This document shows, piece after piece, positions 1 through 8,975 of a stretch of DNA of 64,000 bases. Below the pieces are notes generated by a model. That model ran no database searches and was not told where the DNA came from. It saw only the letters and a program-made list of their open reading frames with translations. The stretch lies in the NCBI GenBank assembly GCA_029550345.1, contig JAKPHK010000038.1, forward strand, positions 1 through 64,000, written 5' to 3'. A program made the position numbers and the translations under genes. This DNA comes from Pseudomonadota bacterium (lineage in GTDB: Bacteria; Pseudomonadota; Alphaproteobacteria; Sphingomonadales; Sphingomonadaceae). Each line of letters begins with the position of its first letter. The first letter of the stretch is position 1.

Positions 1-1
1 C

Positions 2-940
2 GAGCTCAGCTTTGCCTCGCACCACTGGCCGCGCTTCGGCACCACGGCGGTTGTTCAACACATTACCCATCAACGCGATGCCTACAAATTCATCCATGAT
101 CAGGCGGTACGCCGGATGAACCAGGGGCAGACGCCGACCGAGATCGCCGAGGGTCTGAAGTTGCCTCCGGAGCTGCGCAACGACTGGTCGGTTCGCGAAT
201 ACTATGGAACCGTCAGCCACAACGCCAAGGCGGTCTATGATCGCTATATGGGCTGGTACGATGGGGTTCCGGCCAACCTCAATCCGCTTCCGCCAGTCGA
301 GAAGGCCAAGCGGATGGTGCGGGCAATGGGCGGGGCCAAGGCCCTGCACAAGCAAGCCAAAGCCGCCTTTGCGGCGGGCGACTATCGCTGGTCGGTCGAA
401 CTGGCCAATTATGGCGTCTTTGCTGATCCGCAGGATCGCATCGCCCGTAACCTGCTGGCCGATAGCTACGAACAGCTGGGCTATCAGGCCGAAAGCGGGA
501 TCTGGCGCAACATCTACCTGACTGGCGCCCGAGAGCTTCGGCAGGGTCGCCCGGACGGCTTTGCCGAGGGCGGGCCGAGCTACCTGATGATGGCGACCCC
601 GCTAGGCAGCTTCCTGGACCTGCTGGCAACGACCCTGGTGCCGGAGCGCGCCGGTGAGACCCGGCTTGGCTTCAACCTGGTCGATAGCATCAGCGGCGAT
701 CGTTTTGCCGTGTCGCTCGGTCACTCGGTGCTCGTCAGCGAGAAGGGCCAGACCCTGACCGGCGCTCCAACGCTGACCGGGCCAAAGCCGGTCCTGCTTG
801 GGATCCTGTTCCGCCAAGTGCCGCTCGACCGGATGGTCGCTGCCGGGCAAGTGACCGTGGCCGGCGATCCCGCCCCGATCCAACAGCTTCTGCCGATGCT
901 GGAGCAGCCCAAGCTGGACTTCAACATCATCGAGCCGTGA
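2..940 (+). CDS. Alkyl/aryl-sulfatase (BDS1/SdsA type), 3' portion, cut by window edge
   Basis: The frame is open from base 2, so only the last 312 residues are visible; the track start at 116 is internal. Known family: class III (metallo-beta-lactamase fold) alkylsulfatases that hydrolyse sulfate esters. Seen: SHHWPRFG near the new N-terminus, as in the end of the zinc-hydrolase domain, then the dimerisation domain (QRDAYKFIHDQ, TPTEIAE, REYYGTVSHN, GDYRWSVELANYGVFADP, DSYEQLGYQAESG) and a C-terminal SCP2-like domain over roughly the last 130 residues. The catalytic metal site lies outside the window. It is followed after 97 bp by a regulator gene. A role in desulfating steroid sulfates is only a guess from position. 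Confidence 0.85.
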   Translation, partial: ELSFASHHWPRFGTTAVVQHITHQRDAYKFIHDQAVRRMNQGQTPTEIAEGLKLPPELRNDWSVREYYGTVSHNAKAVYDRYMGWYDGVPANLNPLPPVEKAKRMVRAMGGAKALHKQAKAAFAAGDYRWSVELANYGVFADPQDRIARNLLADSYEQLGYQAESGIWRNIYLTGARELRQGRPDGFAEGGPSYLMMATPLGSFLDLLATTLVPERAGETRLGFNLVDSISGDRFAVSLGHSVLVSEKGQTLTGAPTLTGPKPVLLGILFRQVPLDRMVAAGQVTVAGDPAPIQQLLPMLEQPKLDFNIIEP

Positions 941-1037
941 TCGTGCGGAAAGCAACGGTTGTCGGCAGGGCCATGAACGCATAAACCGGACAGCGGCACC
1001 GGTCTTTCCGGCCGGGCCGGGCTGACGGGAGCGGACT

Positions 1038-1484
1038 GTGGCAGGCGACCGCCTGGAGCGCAATTTCGGCAAGCTGCATGCCTTGCACCTCTCGGCATTC
1101 ACGCGACACCTGATCGAATGTCGCCGCGCCTGCGATGGCGATCTCGACCTGTTCCTGGTGCTGACCATCATCGGTGAGCGCACCTTCAGTCCGCGGTTCG
1201 CGCCCGACGCCATGAGCCACACCGAGTTCCTGGAAGGGACAGTCGAATCGGTCGAGCCGCTCGCCATCAACCTCCAGTCGATTGCCGACTACAGCGGCAT
1301 CCCGCGCGAGACCGTACGCCGCAAGGTTGAGCAGCTGATCGCGAAGGGTTGGGTACGGCGCGACGAGTTGCGCTTCGTGACCGCAACCGACCAGGCCAAT
1401 GAAGAGCTGCGCGACCTGACTGCCAGCACGCTGCGCTACCTGCGCGAGATGGAGACGGCGCTCGCCGCCTGTGGCAACGACTGA
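1038..1484 (+). CDS. Winged-helix transcriptional regulator
   Basis: A 148-residue protein with a GTG start at 1038, preceded by a purine-rich GACGGGAGCGGA stretch. The C-terminal half has a helix-turn-helix of winged type (QSIADYSGIPRETVRRKVEQ, then a wing-like segment KGWVRRDELRFV), similar to the DNA-binding part of MarR/Crp-like regulators. The N-terminal half is helical and I do not recognise a ligand domain. It lies between the sulfatase fragment and the first TonB receptor, with one of the nine 32-bp inverted repeats (1582-1613) just downstream. It is therefore one of three candidate regulators of the locus, with the two Lrp proteins at 14.5-15.4 kb. Family assignment beyond wHTH is uncertain. 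Confidence 0.7.
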   Translation: MAGDRLERNFGKLHALHLSAFTRHLIECRRACDGDLDLFLVLTIIGERTFSPRFAPDAMSHTEFLEGTVESVEPLAINLQSIADYSGIPRETVRRKVEQLIAKGWVRRDELRFVTATDQANEELRDLTASTLRYLREMETALAACGND

Positions 1485-1581
1485 AGCCAGCGTCGTTCCG
1501 CACAAACCGAATCCCCGATTCCGGCGATCAGGCCGGCAAATCCGACACATTCCTGCAAAACTAGGGGCAATCGCTGGTGTA

Positions 1582-1613
1582 TTGCGCAATCGTAGTTGAC
1601 ATTTTTTACGCAA
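1582..1613. promoter_or_regulatory. Inverted repeat site 1 (TTGCGC-N20-ACGCAA), putative operator
   Basis: Half-sites TTGCGC and ACGCAA are separated by exactly 20 bp, ending 54 bp before the TonB receptor start at 1668. Same element as the eight other sites listed here. Function is inferred from repeated promoter position. Confidence 0.7.
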
Positions 1614-1667
1614 ATGTGCATCCGGTCTTCATCTCAAGCCTGAAAACCGAGGTTGAGGGGAGGAATC

Positions 1668-4259
1668 ATGAAAGTTGCTCAAAGCCCGCGTGTTGCCGTT
1701 CGCCTGATGCTGGGCGCCAGCCTGCTTGCCGTTGCCAGCCCCGCTTTCGCTCAGGAAGCTGCCGAAGAGGGTGGGCTCGACGAGATCGTTGTGACCGCGC
1801 AGAAGCGCGAGCAGAACCTGCAGGACGTGCCGATCGCGATCAGCGCACTTGGTGCCGAGAAGCTTGAGAAGCTGGACGTCAAGGATGCCCGCGACCTTAG
1901 CGGCCTGGCCCCGAACGTCACCATTACGCAGGGTACCACTTCCGGTGCGGCTGCGGTGATTTCGATTCGCGGGATCCCGACCCCGGCCAGTGAAACCTTT
2001 GGCCTCGATACCGCCAATGGCCTTTATGTCGATGGCATCTATATCGGCCGTTCGGGTGCCAGCGCCCTCGACGTGATGGATATCGAGCGCGTCGAAGTGC
2101 TGCGCGGGCCGCAGGGTACCCTGTTCGGCCGCAACACCACCGGCGGTGCGATTGCCTTCATCTCGCGCAAGCCGTCCGACACCCTGCGCGTCAAGGCCGA
2201 TGCGGGCTATGGCAACTATGGCGCGTGGAATGGCCGGATCACTCTAGATCCGGGCCGGATTCTGGGCATCGACACCAGCATTTCCTACAGCCACCGTCAG
2301 CGCAACGGTGTGGTCGACAACATCCTCGAGGCTGACGATGCGAAGGATCCGGGCGCCCGCAAGAGCGATGCCGTGCGCTTTGCCGCTCGCGCCGAACTGG
2401 GTGGAACAGGCTCGTTCCAGTACATCTTCGACTGGTCCAAGACCACCAGCGCTCCTAGCAATTTCCAGCTGACCAATGTCTCGAACGGGGCGATCCGGCC
2501 GAACCTGCCGCTGGGCGGCGATACGGTGCTCGTCACTCAGCAGGCACCGGTGCAGCAGTACCTCGCCGGGGTGACCTGGGCCAATCCGGCCTGCGCCGCG
2601 CTCGCCGCTCCGACCCGGGTCTGGCGCGAGACCGTCTGCAACGACATCTCCAGCACTTCGCTCGACGAAATCTGGGGCCACAACATTCAGGTCCAGAACG
2701 ATTTCGGTCCGTTTGCGGTCAAGATGACCACCGGATACCGGATCTGGCACAACGACAGCAATTCGGACCTTGACGGGCTTGGTGCCTTCACCGGCCCGCA
2801 GTTCACCAATACCACGCTGTTCAACGGCTTCCCCTCGGCATTGCTGCAGAACCTGGGCTTCCCGGTCGCCACGTCAAACTTCCTGTCGGGCCTCTCGGTT
2901 CCGCGGGTGACCCAGAACCTGTTCGACACCAACAACAAGCGGCGCCACACCCAGTTCAGTCAGGAACTGGAATTCAGCGGCGATACCGACAACCTCGACT
3001 GGGTCGTCGGCGGCTTCTACTTCTGGGAAAAGGGCAGCGAGGACAACCCGCAGAACAGCGGCTTTATTCTCGATACCAATTCGCGCGTCTTCTCGGATAC
3101 CGCCTTCGTTGGCGTGCTTCAGGGGATCGGCTTCCCGCTGGCAACCGCTCAGACCTTCGCCCCGGTGCTGGCGCCGTCATTCCGCGCCACCAACCCGGCG
3201 CAATATCGCATGGTGCAGACCCGCGCGATCCTGAAGTACTCAGCAACCAGCGAGAGCACCGCGGTCTACGGCCAGTTCACGCTCTATCCGGGCGGTCGCG
3301 ACAGCGGGCTGCGTCTGACCGCCGGCGGGCGCTACAGCTGGGACAACAAGAAGATGTTCCGCACCCAGAACGGCGCTGCTTTGCTCGCTACGCCGGAAAC
3401 CGGTGAGGCCAGCTTCAGCAAGTTCACCTGGAACCTGATGCTGGGCTATGATCTGACTGCGGACGTTTCGACCTATGCGCGGGTGGCCACGGGCTATCGC
3501 TCGGGCGGCTTCAACGCTCAGGATGCTGCCATTGCCGGCGTGCTGCCCAGCTTCAAGCCTGAAAACGTGACCTCCTACGAAGTGGGCGTGAAGTCGACCC
3601 TGTTCGACCGCCGCTTGCGGTTCAACGTCGCCGGTTACCACAACGTTTACAAGGATCTGGCGGTCAATATCCCGTTGACCAATGCGCCTCCGGGAACCTT
3701 TGCTTCGGTGGTTGGCAATGCCGGCCGGGTGACTTACACCGGGATCGAAGTCGAAGCTCAGGCAGTCCTGTCGGACAACTTCAATATCGAAGGCAGCATT
3801 GGCTACGTCGACATCAACTACAAGGAGTTCATGTCCGGTCAGTCGACCACCCCGGGCAATCCGCCGATCAACGTCGCCTCGGTTGTAACTCCGGGCTATA
3901 CATCGCCGCTGACCGCCAATGCCGCGCTGAACTTCCAGTTCCCGCTCAGCAGCAACGGCCCGCGTCTGGTCGGCCGTGTCAGCTATACCTATGAAGACGG
4001 CAAGTATAGCTTCAGCAACGACATCTCGACCCCGTTCAGCTCGGCCCTCAAGGGTGACAACCGCAATCTGGTCGATGCCCAGATCGGGATTGACCGGATC
4101 CCGCTTGGCGGCGGCCAGGGCGAAATCAAGCTCTGGGTCAAGAACCTGACCGACAGCCACGATTTCGTCCGCGGGATTGACTTCGGCGCGCTCGGTTATG
4201 CCGGCGGCTACTATGCCGATCCCCGCGCCTACGGCGTAACCGTGGGCGTGAAGTTCTGA
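1668..4259 (+). CDS. TonB-dependent outer-membrane receptor 1
   Basis: 863 residues, the usual size for TonB receptors. I place the start at ATG 1668 rather than the track's TTG 1653, because GAGGGGAGG sits just upstream and the protein then begins with a clean signal peptide (MKVAQSPRVAVRLMLGASL, cleavage after AFAQ). The plug starts DEIVVTAQKREQNLQDVPIA and contains VLRGPQGTLFGRNTTGGAI. The barrel ends in aromatic VGVKF, typical of outer-membrane proteins. Probable role: energised import of a hydrophobic substrate such as a steroid, inferred from its position next to ring-degradation genes and from the shared operator upstream. A second receptor is at 35770. Substrate is not proven. Confidence 0.93.
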   Translation: MKVAQSPRVAVRLMLGASLLAVASPAFAQEAAEEGGLDEIVVTAQKREQNLQDVPIAISALGAEKLEKLDVKDARDLSGLAPNVTITQGTTSGAAAVISIRGIPTPASETFGLDTANGLYVDGIYIGRSGASALDVMDIERVEVLRGPQGTLFGRNTTGGAIAFISRKPSDTLRVKADAGYGNYGAWNGRITLDPGRILGIDTSISYSHRQRNGVVDNILEADDAKDPGARKSDAVRFAARAELGGTGSFQYIFDWSKTTSAPSNFQLTNVSNGAIRPNLPLGGDTVLVTQQAPVQQYLAGVTWANPACAALAAPTRVWRETVCNDISSTSLDEIWGHNIQVQNDFGPFAVKMTTGYRIWHNDSNSDLDGLGAFTGPQFTNTTLFNGFPSALLQNLGFPVATSNFLSGLSVPRVTQNLFDTNNKRRHTQFSQELEFSGDTDNLDWVVGGFYFWEKGSEDNPQNSGFILDTNSRVFSDTAFVGVLQGIGFPLATAQTFAPVLAPSFRATNPAQYRMVQTRAILKYSATSESTAVYGQFTLYPGGRDSGLRLTAGGRYSWDNKKMFRTQNGAALLATPETGEASFSKFTWNLMLGYDLTADVSTYARVATGYRSGGFNAQDAAIAGVLPSFKPENVTSYEVGVKSTLFDRRLRFNVAGYHNVYKDLAVNIPLTNAPPGTFASVVGNAGRVTYTGIEVEAQAVLSDNFNIEGSIGYVDINYKEFMSGQSTTPGNPPINVASVVTPGYTSPLTANAALNFQFPLSSNGPRLVGRVSYTYEDGKYSFSNDISTPFSSALKGDNRNLVDAQIGIDRIPLGGGQGEIKLWVKNLTDSHDFVRGIDFGALGYAGGYYADPRAYGVTVGVKF

Positions 4260-4298
4260 TCCGAACTCTCCCCGGCCTGCCAGTCAGGCCAGACCGGC

Positions 4299-4338
4299 GG
4301 GGCTGCCATCCGGACCTACGGGTCCAGATGGCGGCCCC
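4299..4338. terminator. Stem-loop between convergent genes, possible terminator
   Basis: GGGGCTGCCATC (4299-4310) pairs with GATGGCGGCCCC (4327-4338) with an inner GGACC/GGTCC stem, between the convergent TonB receptor and OYE genes. No clear T-run follows, so intrinsic termination is uncertain. The rest of 4260-4458 holds only a second short hairpin (GCTTGC-AAG-GCAAGC near 4359). Confidence 0.45.
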
Positions 4339-4458
4339 GCTCCCGTTTGGGACCAAGGCTTGCAAGGCAAGCGCTGCCATAAACGTGACACGGCACGATA
4401 AAGCGGGACCAGCGCCTCTGGCGCGGGCCCTGATTTCAGGTTGGTTGTCGGAACGGTA

Positions 4459-6582
4459 TCAGGCCGTAAGCCGAGCGGCGATTTCGGCACCGCCCCGGAT
4501 CGCGCCTTCGATGTAGGACACGCCGTTGCAATCCCCCACGGTCTCAACCGCGAAGCCTTGCCCGCGCAGCGCGTCGGCCAGCGCAGTGTCGCCGCTGGCA
4601 CCCATCGCCACGATCACGTGGTCGGCCTTGATCCGCTGCGCTGCACCGCTGGCATCGGTAAAGCAGACCGCGTCAGGCTCGATGGCGATGTCCTTCGCCC
4701 CGCCGTTCAGCGCAACGCCGTGCTCCTTCAGCTCGGCCAGGATCCGCATCCGGCGGACCAGCAGCAGGCCCTTGCCCAGCCGCGGTGCGGGATCGATCAC
4801 GGTGACGGTCCGGCCGCGTTCGTGGAGGAATTCGGCCAGCTCGATCCCGACCAGTTCACCGCCGATGATCACCACGTCCTGCCCCAGCGGCATCCACGCC
4901 CTGGTGGCGTTGCGGACGAAATCGAGGTTGGCGGTAATTCCGGTCGCCGCGCCGACCTTCGTGGCCAGCCGGGTCATCAGCCCGGTCTTGCGCTTGAGCT
5001 CATCCGATCCCTCGCCCAGCAGCAGCTTGCGCATGTCATCGCCGCTGAAGACATGGGGCAGGTCGTTGCCCGGCAGTTCAGGCATGTCGCGCCGCGCACC
5101 AGTCGCGACGATCACCGCATCGGGGGCAAGCTGGCGCAGCAGTTCGGGCGTGGCCGCCGTGTCCAGCCGGACCGTGACCGAGGAGCGCTCGATCTCGCGG
5201 ATCAGCCAGTCGAGCAGGCGCTCGTTGGCAGGATAGGCCAGGGCGGCAATCCGCAGCGTTCCGCCCAGACGCGGGCCTTGCTCGATCAGCGTGACCCGGT
5301 TGCCCTCGGCATTGAGGCGCCGGGCCGCTTCCATTCCGCCCGGCCCGCCGCCGATCACGACAAAGTGCTTGCCGACGACGCTGGCCGGCACGCGCTCGCA
5401 TTCAAAGCCGGTTTCCGGATTGACCGCGCAGCGCACCGGGGTGCGGACATAGGCGGTCGAGACGCACGTGTAGCAGTAGATGCAGGGCCGTACCGAATCC
5501 GGCGCATTGCCGGCGAGCTTTGCCGGCAGGTGCGGATCGGCCAGCAACTGGCGCCCCATGGCAAGGAAATCGTACTGGCCCGCCGCGATGTGGGCCGCAG
5601 CATTGGCCGGTTCCACCCGGCCCGAGGCGATCACCGGCACTTTCACCGCCGCGCGGATCGCCGTGGAGGCAGGAATGTTTGTTTCCGGCTCGTGCGGGAT
5701 GTTGGAGGCAGAGTGCAGCTTGCCCATCCCGGTGTTGTGATAGGACGTCGCGGTAATCGCATCGACCCCGGCGGCCTCGACCAGCCGGGCCGCTTCCAGC
5801 GCCAGGTCCAGCGTGATCCCGCCGTCCTTGCCATGTTCGGCCGTGTCGAGCTTTACCCAGACCGGGAAATCCGGTCCCACCGCATCGCGCACTGCGCCAA
5901 TCACCCGCAGCAGCAGACGCAGGCGGTTCTCCAGGCTGCCGCCATATTCATCGGTGCGGGTGTTGGTCTTGGGCGAAATGAACGAGGACAGCAGATAACC
6001 GTGCCCGCCGTGGATTTCGATTGCGTCGAAACCGGCCGCCTTGGCCCGGCCCGCCGCTGCGCCGAACTGGCTGACCACCAGATCGATATCGGCAGGTTCC
6101 ATTACCTTGAGCCGCGGCATCTTGCCCCCGGCAAAGCCGGCCAGCTCTTCCGGCAGGAAATAGTCAAGGAAATCGCCCTGCATCGGCGGCGGGAAGCACG
6201 GCGCCCACAGCTCCTGATCGAAGGCATCGGCCGAATAGCCCGCGACCAGCCCGCCGTGATGCAGCTGCGCCGCGATCTTGGCGCCGTGGCGGTGGACCCG
6301 CTCGGTCAGGGCCTTCAGGCCCGGCAGGAACCGGTCATCGGAAATGGCGGTCTGGTTGGGCTGGACCGCGCCGGTCGGCCAGGCGACCCCGGCCACCCCG
6401 GTGATGATCAGCCCCGCCCCGCCCTTGGCGTGTTCCTCGTGATAGGCCATCAGCCGCTCGCCGACATGGCCATCGGCTTCGGACAGGCTGACCCCCATCG
6501 CGGTCACGATGATCCGGTTGCGCAGTTCCATCGTGCCGATCCGGCCCGGTGCCAGAAGCGCGCCATAATCCTTGCCTGCCAT
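4459..6582 (-). CDS. 2,4-dienoyl-CoA reductase-like NADH:flavin oxidoreductase (OYE with Fe-S cluster)
   Basis: 707 residues from ATG 6582, which follows AAGGGACGGGATCG; the track start at 6642 adds an unlikely leader. Domains: FMN TIM barrel about 1-350 with the catalytic pair H191/H194 in HGGHGYL; Fe-S cysteines C367, C370, C373 and C385 (C-x2-C-x2-C-x11-C); then an FAD/NAD-binding domain (VVIGGGPGGMEAAR near 400) and a second dinucleotide fold (VVIIGGELVGIELAEFL). The family includes E. coli FadH, trimethylamine dehydrogenase and clostridial BaiCD/BaiH, which act on the 4-ene of 3-oxo bile-acid CoA esters. A role in reducing or introducing a steroid double bond is therefore plausible but inferred. 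It is divergent from the hsaC1 operon across an operator site. Confidence 0.88.
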   Translation of the reverse strand: MAGKDYGALLAPGRIGTMELRNRIIVTAMGVSLSEADGHVGERLMAYHEEHAKGGAGLIITGVAGVAWPTGAVQPNQTAISDDRFLPGLKALTERVHRHGAKIAAQLHHGGLVAGYSADAFDQELWAPCFPPPMQGDFLDYFLPEELAGFAGGKMPRLKVMEPADIDLVVSQFGAAAGRAKAAGFDAIEIHGGHGYLLSSFISPKTNTRTDEYGGSLENRLRLLLRVIGAVRDAVGPDFPVWVKLDTAEHGKDGGITLDLALEAARLVEAAGVDAITATSYHNTGMGKLHSASNIPHEPETNIPASTAIRAAVKVPVIASGRVEPANAAAHIAAGQYDFLAMGRQLLADPHLPAKLAGNAPDSVRPCIYCYTCVSTAYVRTPVRCAVNPETGFECERVPASVVGKHFVVIGGGPGGMEAARRLNAEGNRVTLIEQGPRLGGTLRIAALAYPANERLLDWLIREIERSSVTVRLDTAATPELLRQLAPDAVIVATGARRDMPELPGNDLPHVFSGDDMRKLLLGEGSDELKRKTGLMTRLATKVGAATGITANLDFVRNATRAWMPLGQDVVIIGGELVGIELAEFLHERGRTVTVIDPAPRLGKGLLLVRRMRILAELKEHGVALNGGAKDIAIEPDAVCFTDASGAAQRIKADHVIVAMGASGDTALADALRGQGFAVETVGDCNGVSYIEGAIRGGAEIAARLTA

Positions 6583-6710
6583 CGATCCCGTCCCTTGCCT
6601 TTCCTTGCCGCCAGCATTGGCCAAGCGGCCCGCTCCGGTCAATCACATTCGCTGCGCACCCCGCAGCATTATCCGCATAGGATTGCATTATATCTGCGTT
6701 GAATGCTCAA

Positions 6711-6742
6711 TTGCGTTATTCGAGACTATATTTGTTACGCAA
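6711..6742. promoter_or_regulatory. Inverted repeat site 2 (TTGCGT-N20-ACGCAA), putative operator
   Basis: A perfect copy of both half-sites in the 243-bp divergent region between the OYE gene (start 6582, -) and hsaC1 (start 6826, +). Its position could serve both promoters. Confidence 0.75.
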
Positions 6743-6825
6743 ATCGCGGTCAATTTGATTCCGGTCAATGTTTCGCAGCTCGTCTCCGACCTAGCCTCTG
6801 CTCGCAATCAAGGTGGAGGACCGGG

Positions 6826-7740
6826 ATGGACATTGCAGCACTTGGCTATGTGGTCGTCCAAGCGCGCGATCCGGAACAGTGGCGGCATTTCGGTCAGGAC
6901 GTGCTGGGCATGGCCGCGCATGATCTGCCGGGCGGCCTTGGACTGAAAATGGACGAGCGGGCTGGGCGGGTCTTCATCGCACCGGGTGCGGCAGATTGCT
7001 ATTTCGCCTCTGGCTGGGAACTGCGGAGCGAGGCCGCGTTCAAGGCTGCCTGCGATCAGCTGAAGTCGAGGGGTATCGCATTCCATGCCGGAACTGCTGC
7101 AGAGATTGCGCTCCGCCATGTCTTCGACATGGTCTGGCTGCTCGATCCCTCGGGCAATCGGCACGAGCTGGCCTGGGGCTACCAGACCGACTTCGCCCGG
7201 TTCGTATCGCCAGCCGGCGTGCCGCGCTTCGTTACCGGCGAACTGGGTCTGGGTCACATGGTCCTGCCCGCGCCCACGATTGCCGCAACCCGGACCTTCC
7301 TGATGGAGGTGTTGGGCTTCGGCCTGTCGGACATCCTCATTCACCGCCCGGCGCTTGGCTTCGCACAGCGGATCGATTTCATGCACTGCGGCAATGGCCG
7401 CCATCACAGCCTGGCTCTGTTCGAGGGTGAGGTCCCGTCGGGCTGTGTCCACCTGATGTTCGAGGTCGACAGCCTGGACGAGGTTGGCCGCGCCTATGAC
7501 CGGATGCTGGCCAGCGGTGTGCGGCTGATGGCGACGCTGGGCAAGCACACCAACGATCACATGACCAGCTTCTACTTCATGTCCCCAGGCGGCTTCGCGA
7601 TCGAATACGGCTTTGGCGGGCGGACGATCGACTGGGATCACCACACCGTTTTCGAAAGCACCTCGGTCAGCCTGTGGGGCCACGATTTCAGCGTTGGCTT
7701 CGGGGCGGACGAACAGGCTGCCCTGGCTGACGCAGCCTGA
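6826..7740 (+). CDS. hsaC: Extradiol dioxygenase, HsaC-like, copy 1 (ring A meta-cleavage)
   Basis: 304 residues from ATG 6826, preceded by AGGTGGAGGA; the track start 6703 lies upstream of the operator and is rejected. Two-domain vicinal-oxygen-chelate (type I extradiol) enzyme. Visible active site: H144 (GLGHMVL), H209 (GCVHLMF) and E260 (FAIEYG) as Fe(II) ligands and H194 (GRHHSLAL) as the catalytic histidine, numbered almost as in BphC (146, 210, 260, 195). Known role of HsaC/TesB: cleavage of the catecholic ring of 3,4-dihydroxy-9,10-seco steroids. It is first gene of a four-gene operon with hsaA1 and two Rieske oxygenases. A second copy is at 47496. Confidence 0.88.
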   Translation: MDIAALGYVVVQARDPEQWRHFGQDVLGMAAHDLPGGLGLKMDERAGRVFIAPGAADCYFASGWELRSEAAFKAACDQLKSRGIAFHAGTAAEIALRHVFDMVWLLDPSGNRHELAWGYQTDFARFVSPAGVPRFVTGELGLGHMVLPAPTIAATRTFLMEVLGFGLSDILIHRPALGFAQRIDFMHCGNGRHHSLALFEGEVPSGCVHLMFEVDSLDEVGRAYDRMLASGVRLMATLGKHTNDHMTSFYFMSPGGFAIEYGFGGRTIDWDHHTVFESTSVSLWGHDFSVGFGADEQAALADAA

Positions 7741-7763
7741 CCCATTCCAGCGGGAGTACACCC

Positions 7764-8954
7764 ATGCAGACCAATGCCGCCAAGACTGACCTCACCCAGA
7801 CCCTGGTCGACCAGGCCCGCGCCATGCTGCCCGCGCTGCGCGAACGCGCCCAGCAATGCGAGGACGAGTGCAAGGTGCCCGATGCGACGATCCGGGACTT
7901 CCAGGAGGCCGGCTTCTTCAAGATCCTTCAGCCGCGCCGCTGGGGTGGCTACGAGCTTGATCCGCAAAGCTTCTATGCCGTGCAGATGACGCTGGCCGAG
8001 GCCTGCATGAGCTCAGCCTGGGTGCTGGGCGTGGTTGCGGTCCACAACTGGCAGCTCGCCCTGTTCGATGCCCAGGCCCAGGCCGATGTCTGGGGCGATG
8101 ATCCCTCTATCCTCATCTCATCCTCCTACATGCCGCGCGCCGAAGTTACGCCGGTCGAAGGCGGCTACCGGATCAGCGGACGCTGGGGCTTCTCATCGGG
8201 CGTCGACCACTGCCAGTGGGCCTTCCTGGGCGGGCTGGTGCCCGATCCCGAAGGCGGGCCGCCGGACTATCGCACCTTCCTCGTCCCGCGCAGTGACTTC
8301 GTCGTTGACCGAGTCTGGGATACCCTGGGCCTGCGCGGCACCGGCAGCCAGGACGTGGTGGTCAAGGATGCTTTCGTTCCGGCCTATCGCACGCACCGTT
8401 CCAAGGACGGCTTCCAGACCACCAGCCCGGGACTGAAGGTCAACGATGCGCCGCTCTACAAGCTGCCGTTCGGGCAGATCTTCGTGCGGGCGGTCTCCTC
8501 CTCGGCGATCGGGACGCTCAAGGGCGCGCTCGATGCCTTCCGCGCCTATGGTTCGGAGCGGGTCAGCTCGAACGACTTCTCGCGCACGGCCAACGATCCC
8601 GATGCCCAGCGCGTGATTGCCGAAACCGCTGCTGCGGTGGACGAGATGCAGCTGGTGCTGAACCGCAATTTCGATGTGCTGATGGGCCAGGCCTCAGCCG
8701 GCGCCGATTATGACCTGGAACAGCGCCTGCTGTTCCGCTTCCAGTCGGGCCAGATCCTTGATCGCTGCGCCAACCTGATCACGCGGATGTTCTACTCCTG
8801 CGGGGCGCTGGGCATCTACCGTTCCAGTCCGCTGGTCCGGGCCTTCGTCGATATCCATTCGGGCCGCACTCACGTGGCCAACAATCCTGGTTCGGTCAGC
8901 CGAAACCTGGGCGCGGTGCTGCTCGGCAATCCGAATACCGACACGTTCATCTGA
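7764..8954 (+). CDS. hsaA: Flavin-dependent 9,10-seco-steroid phenol monooxygenase, HsaA-like, copy 1
   Basis: 396 residues, ATG preceded by GCGGGAG. Acyl-CoA-dehydrogenase fold of the group D flavin monooxygenases (HsaA, HpaB-type): N-terminal helical domain (AGFFKILQPRRWGGYELDP), central beta domain (ISGRWGFSSGVDHCQWAF), a segment LGLRGTGSQDVVVKD and a C-terminal helical domain. These enzymes take reduced flavin from a separate reductase (HsaB) and add a hydroxyl ortho to the phenol of the seco-steroid, producing the HsaC substrate. The reductase is not in this operon; the only hsaB in the window is at 44019. The similar HsaA2 at 45335 shares the same motifs, so the two are paralogues. Confidence 0.87.
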   Translation: MQTNAAKTDLTQTLVDQARAMLPALRERAQQCEDECKVPDATIRDFQEAGFFKILQPRRWGGYELDPQSFYAVQMTLAEACMSSAWVLGVVAVHNWQLALFDAQAQADVWGDDPSILISSSYMPRAEVTPVEGGYRISGRWGFSSGVDHCQWAFLGGLVPDPEGGPPDYRTFLVPRSDFVVDRVWDTLGLRGTGSQDVVVKDAFVPAYRTHRSKDGFQTTSPGLKVNDAPLYKLPFGQIFVRAVSSSAIGTLKGALDAFRAYGSERVSSNDFSRTANDPDAQRVIAETAAAVDEMQLVLNRNFDVLMGQASAGADYDLEQRLLFRFQSGQILDRCANLITRMFYSCGALGIYRSSPLVRAFVDIHSGRTHVANNPGSVSRNLGAVLLGNPNTDTFI

Positions 8955-8975
8955 GCCGCGAGAGGGAGAGAAATC

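Noticed and set aside
1596-1601. TTGACA as a sigma-70 -35 box inside operator site 1
   Set aside because: No convincing -10 box at 16-18 bp; the match may be chance within the N20 spacer.
4441-6702. 753-residue plus-strand ORF opposite the OYE gene
   Set aside because: It is an antisense shadow in high-GC DNA with no family motifs, while the minus strand encodes a complete OYE with all cofactor motifs.
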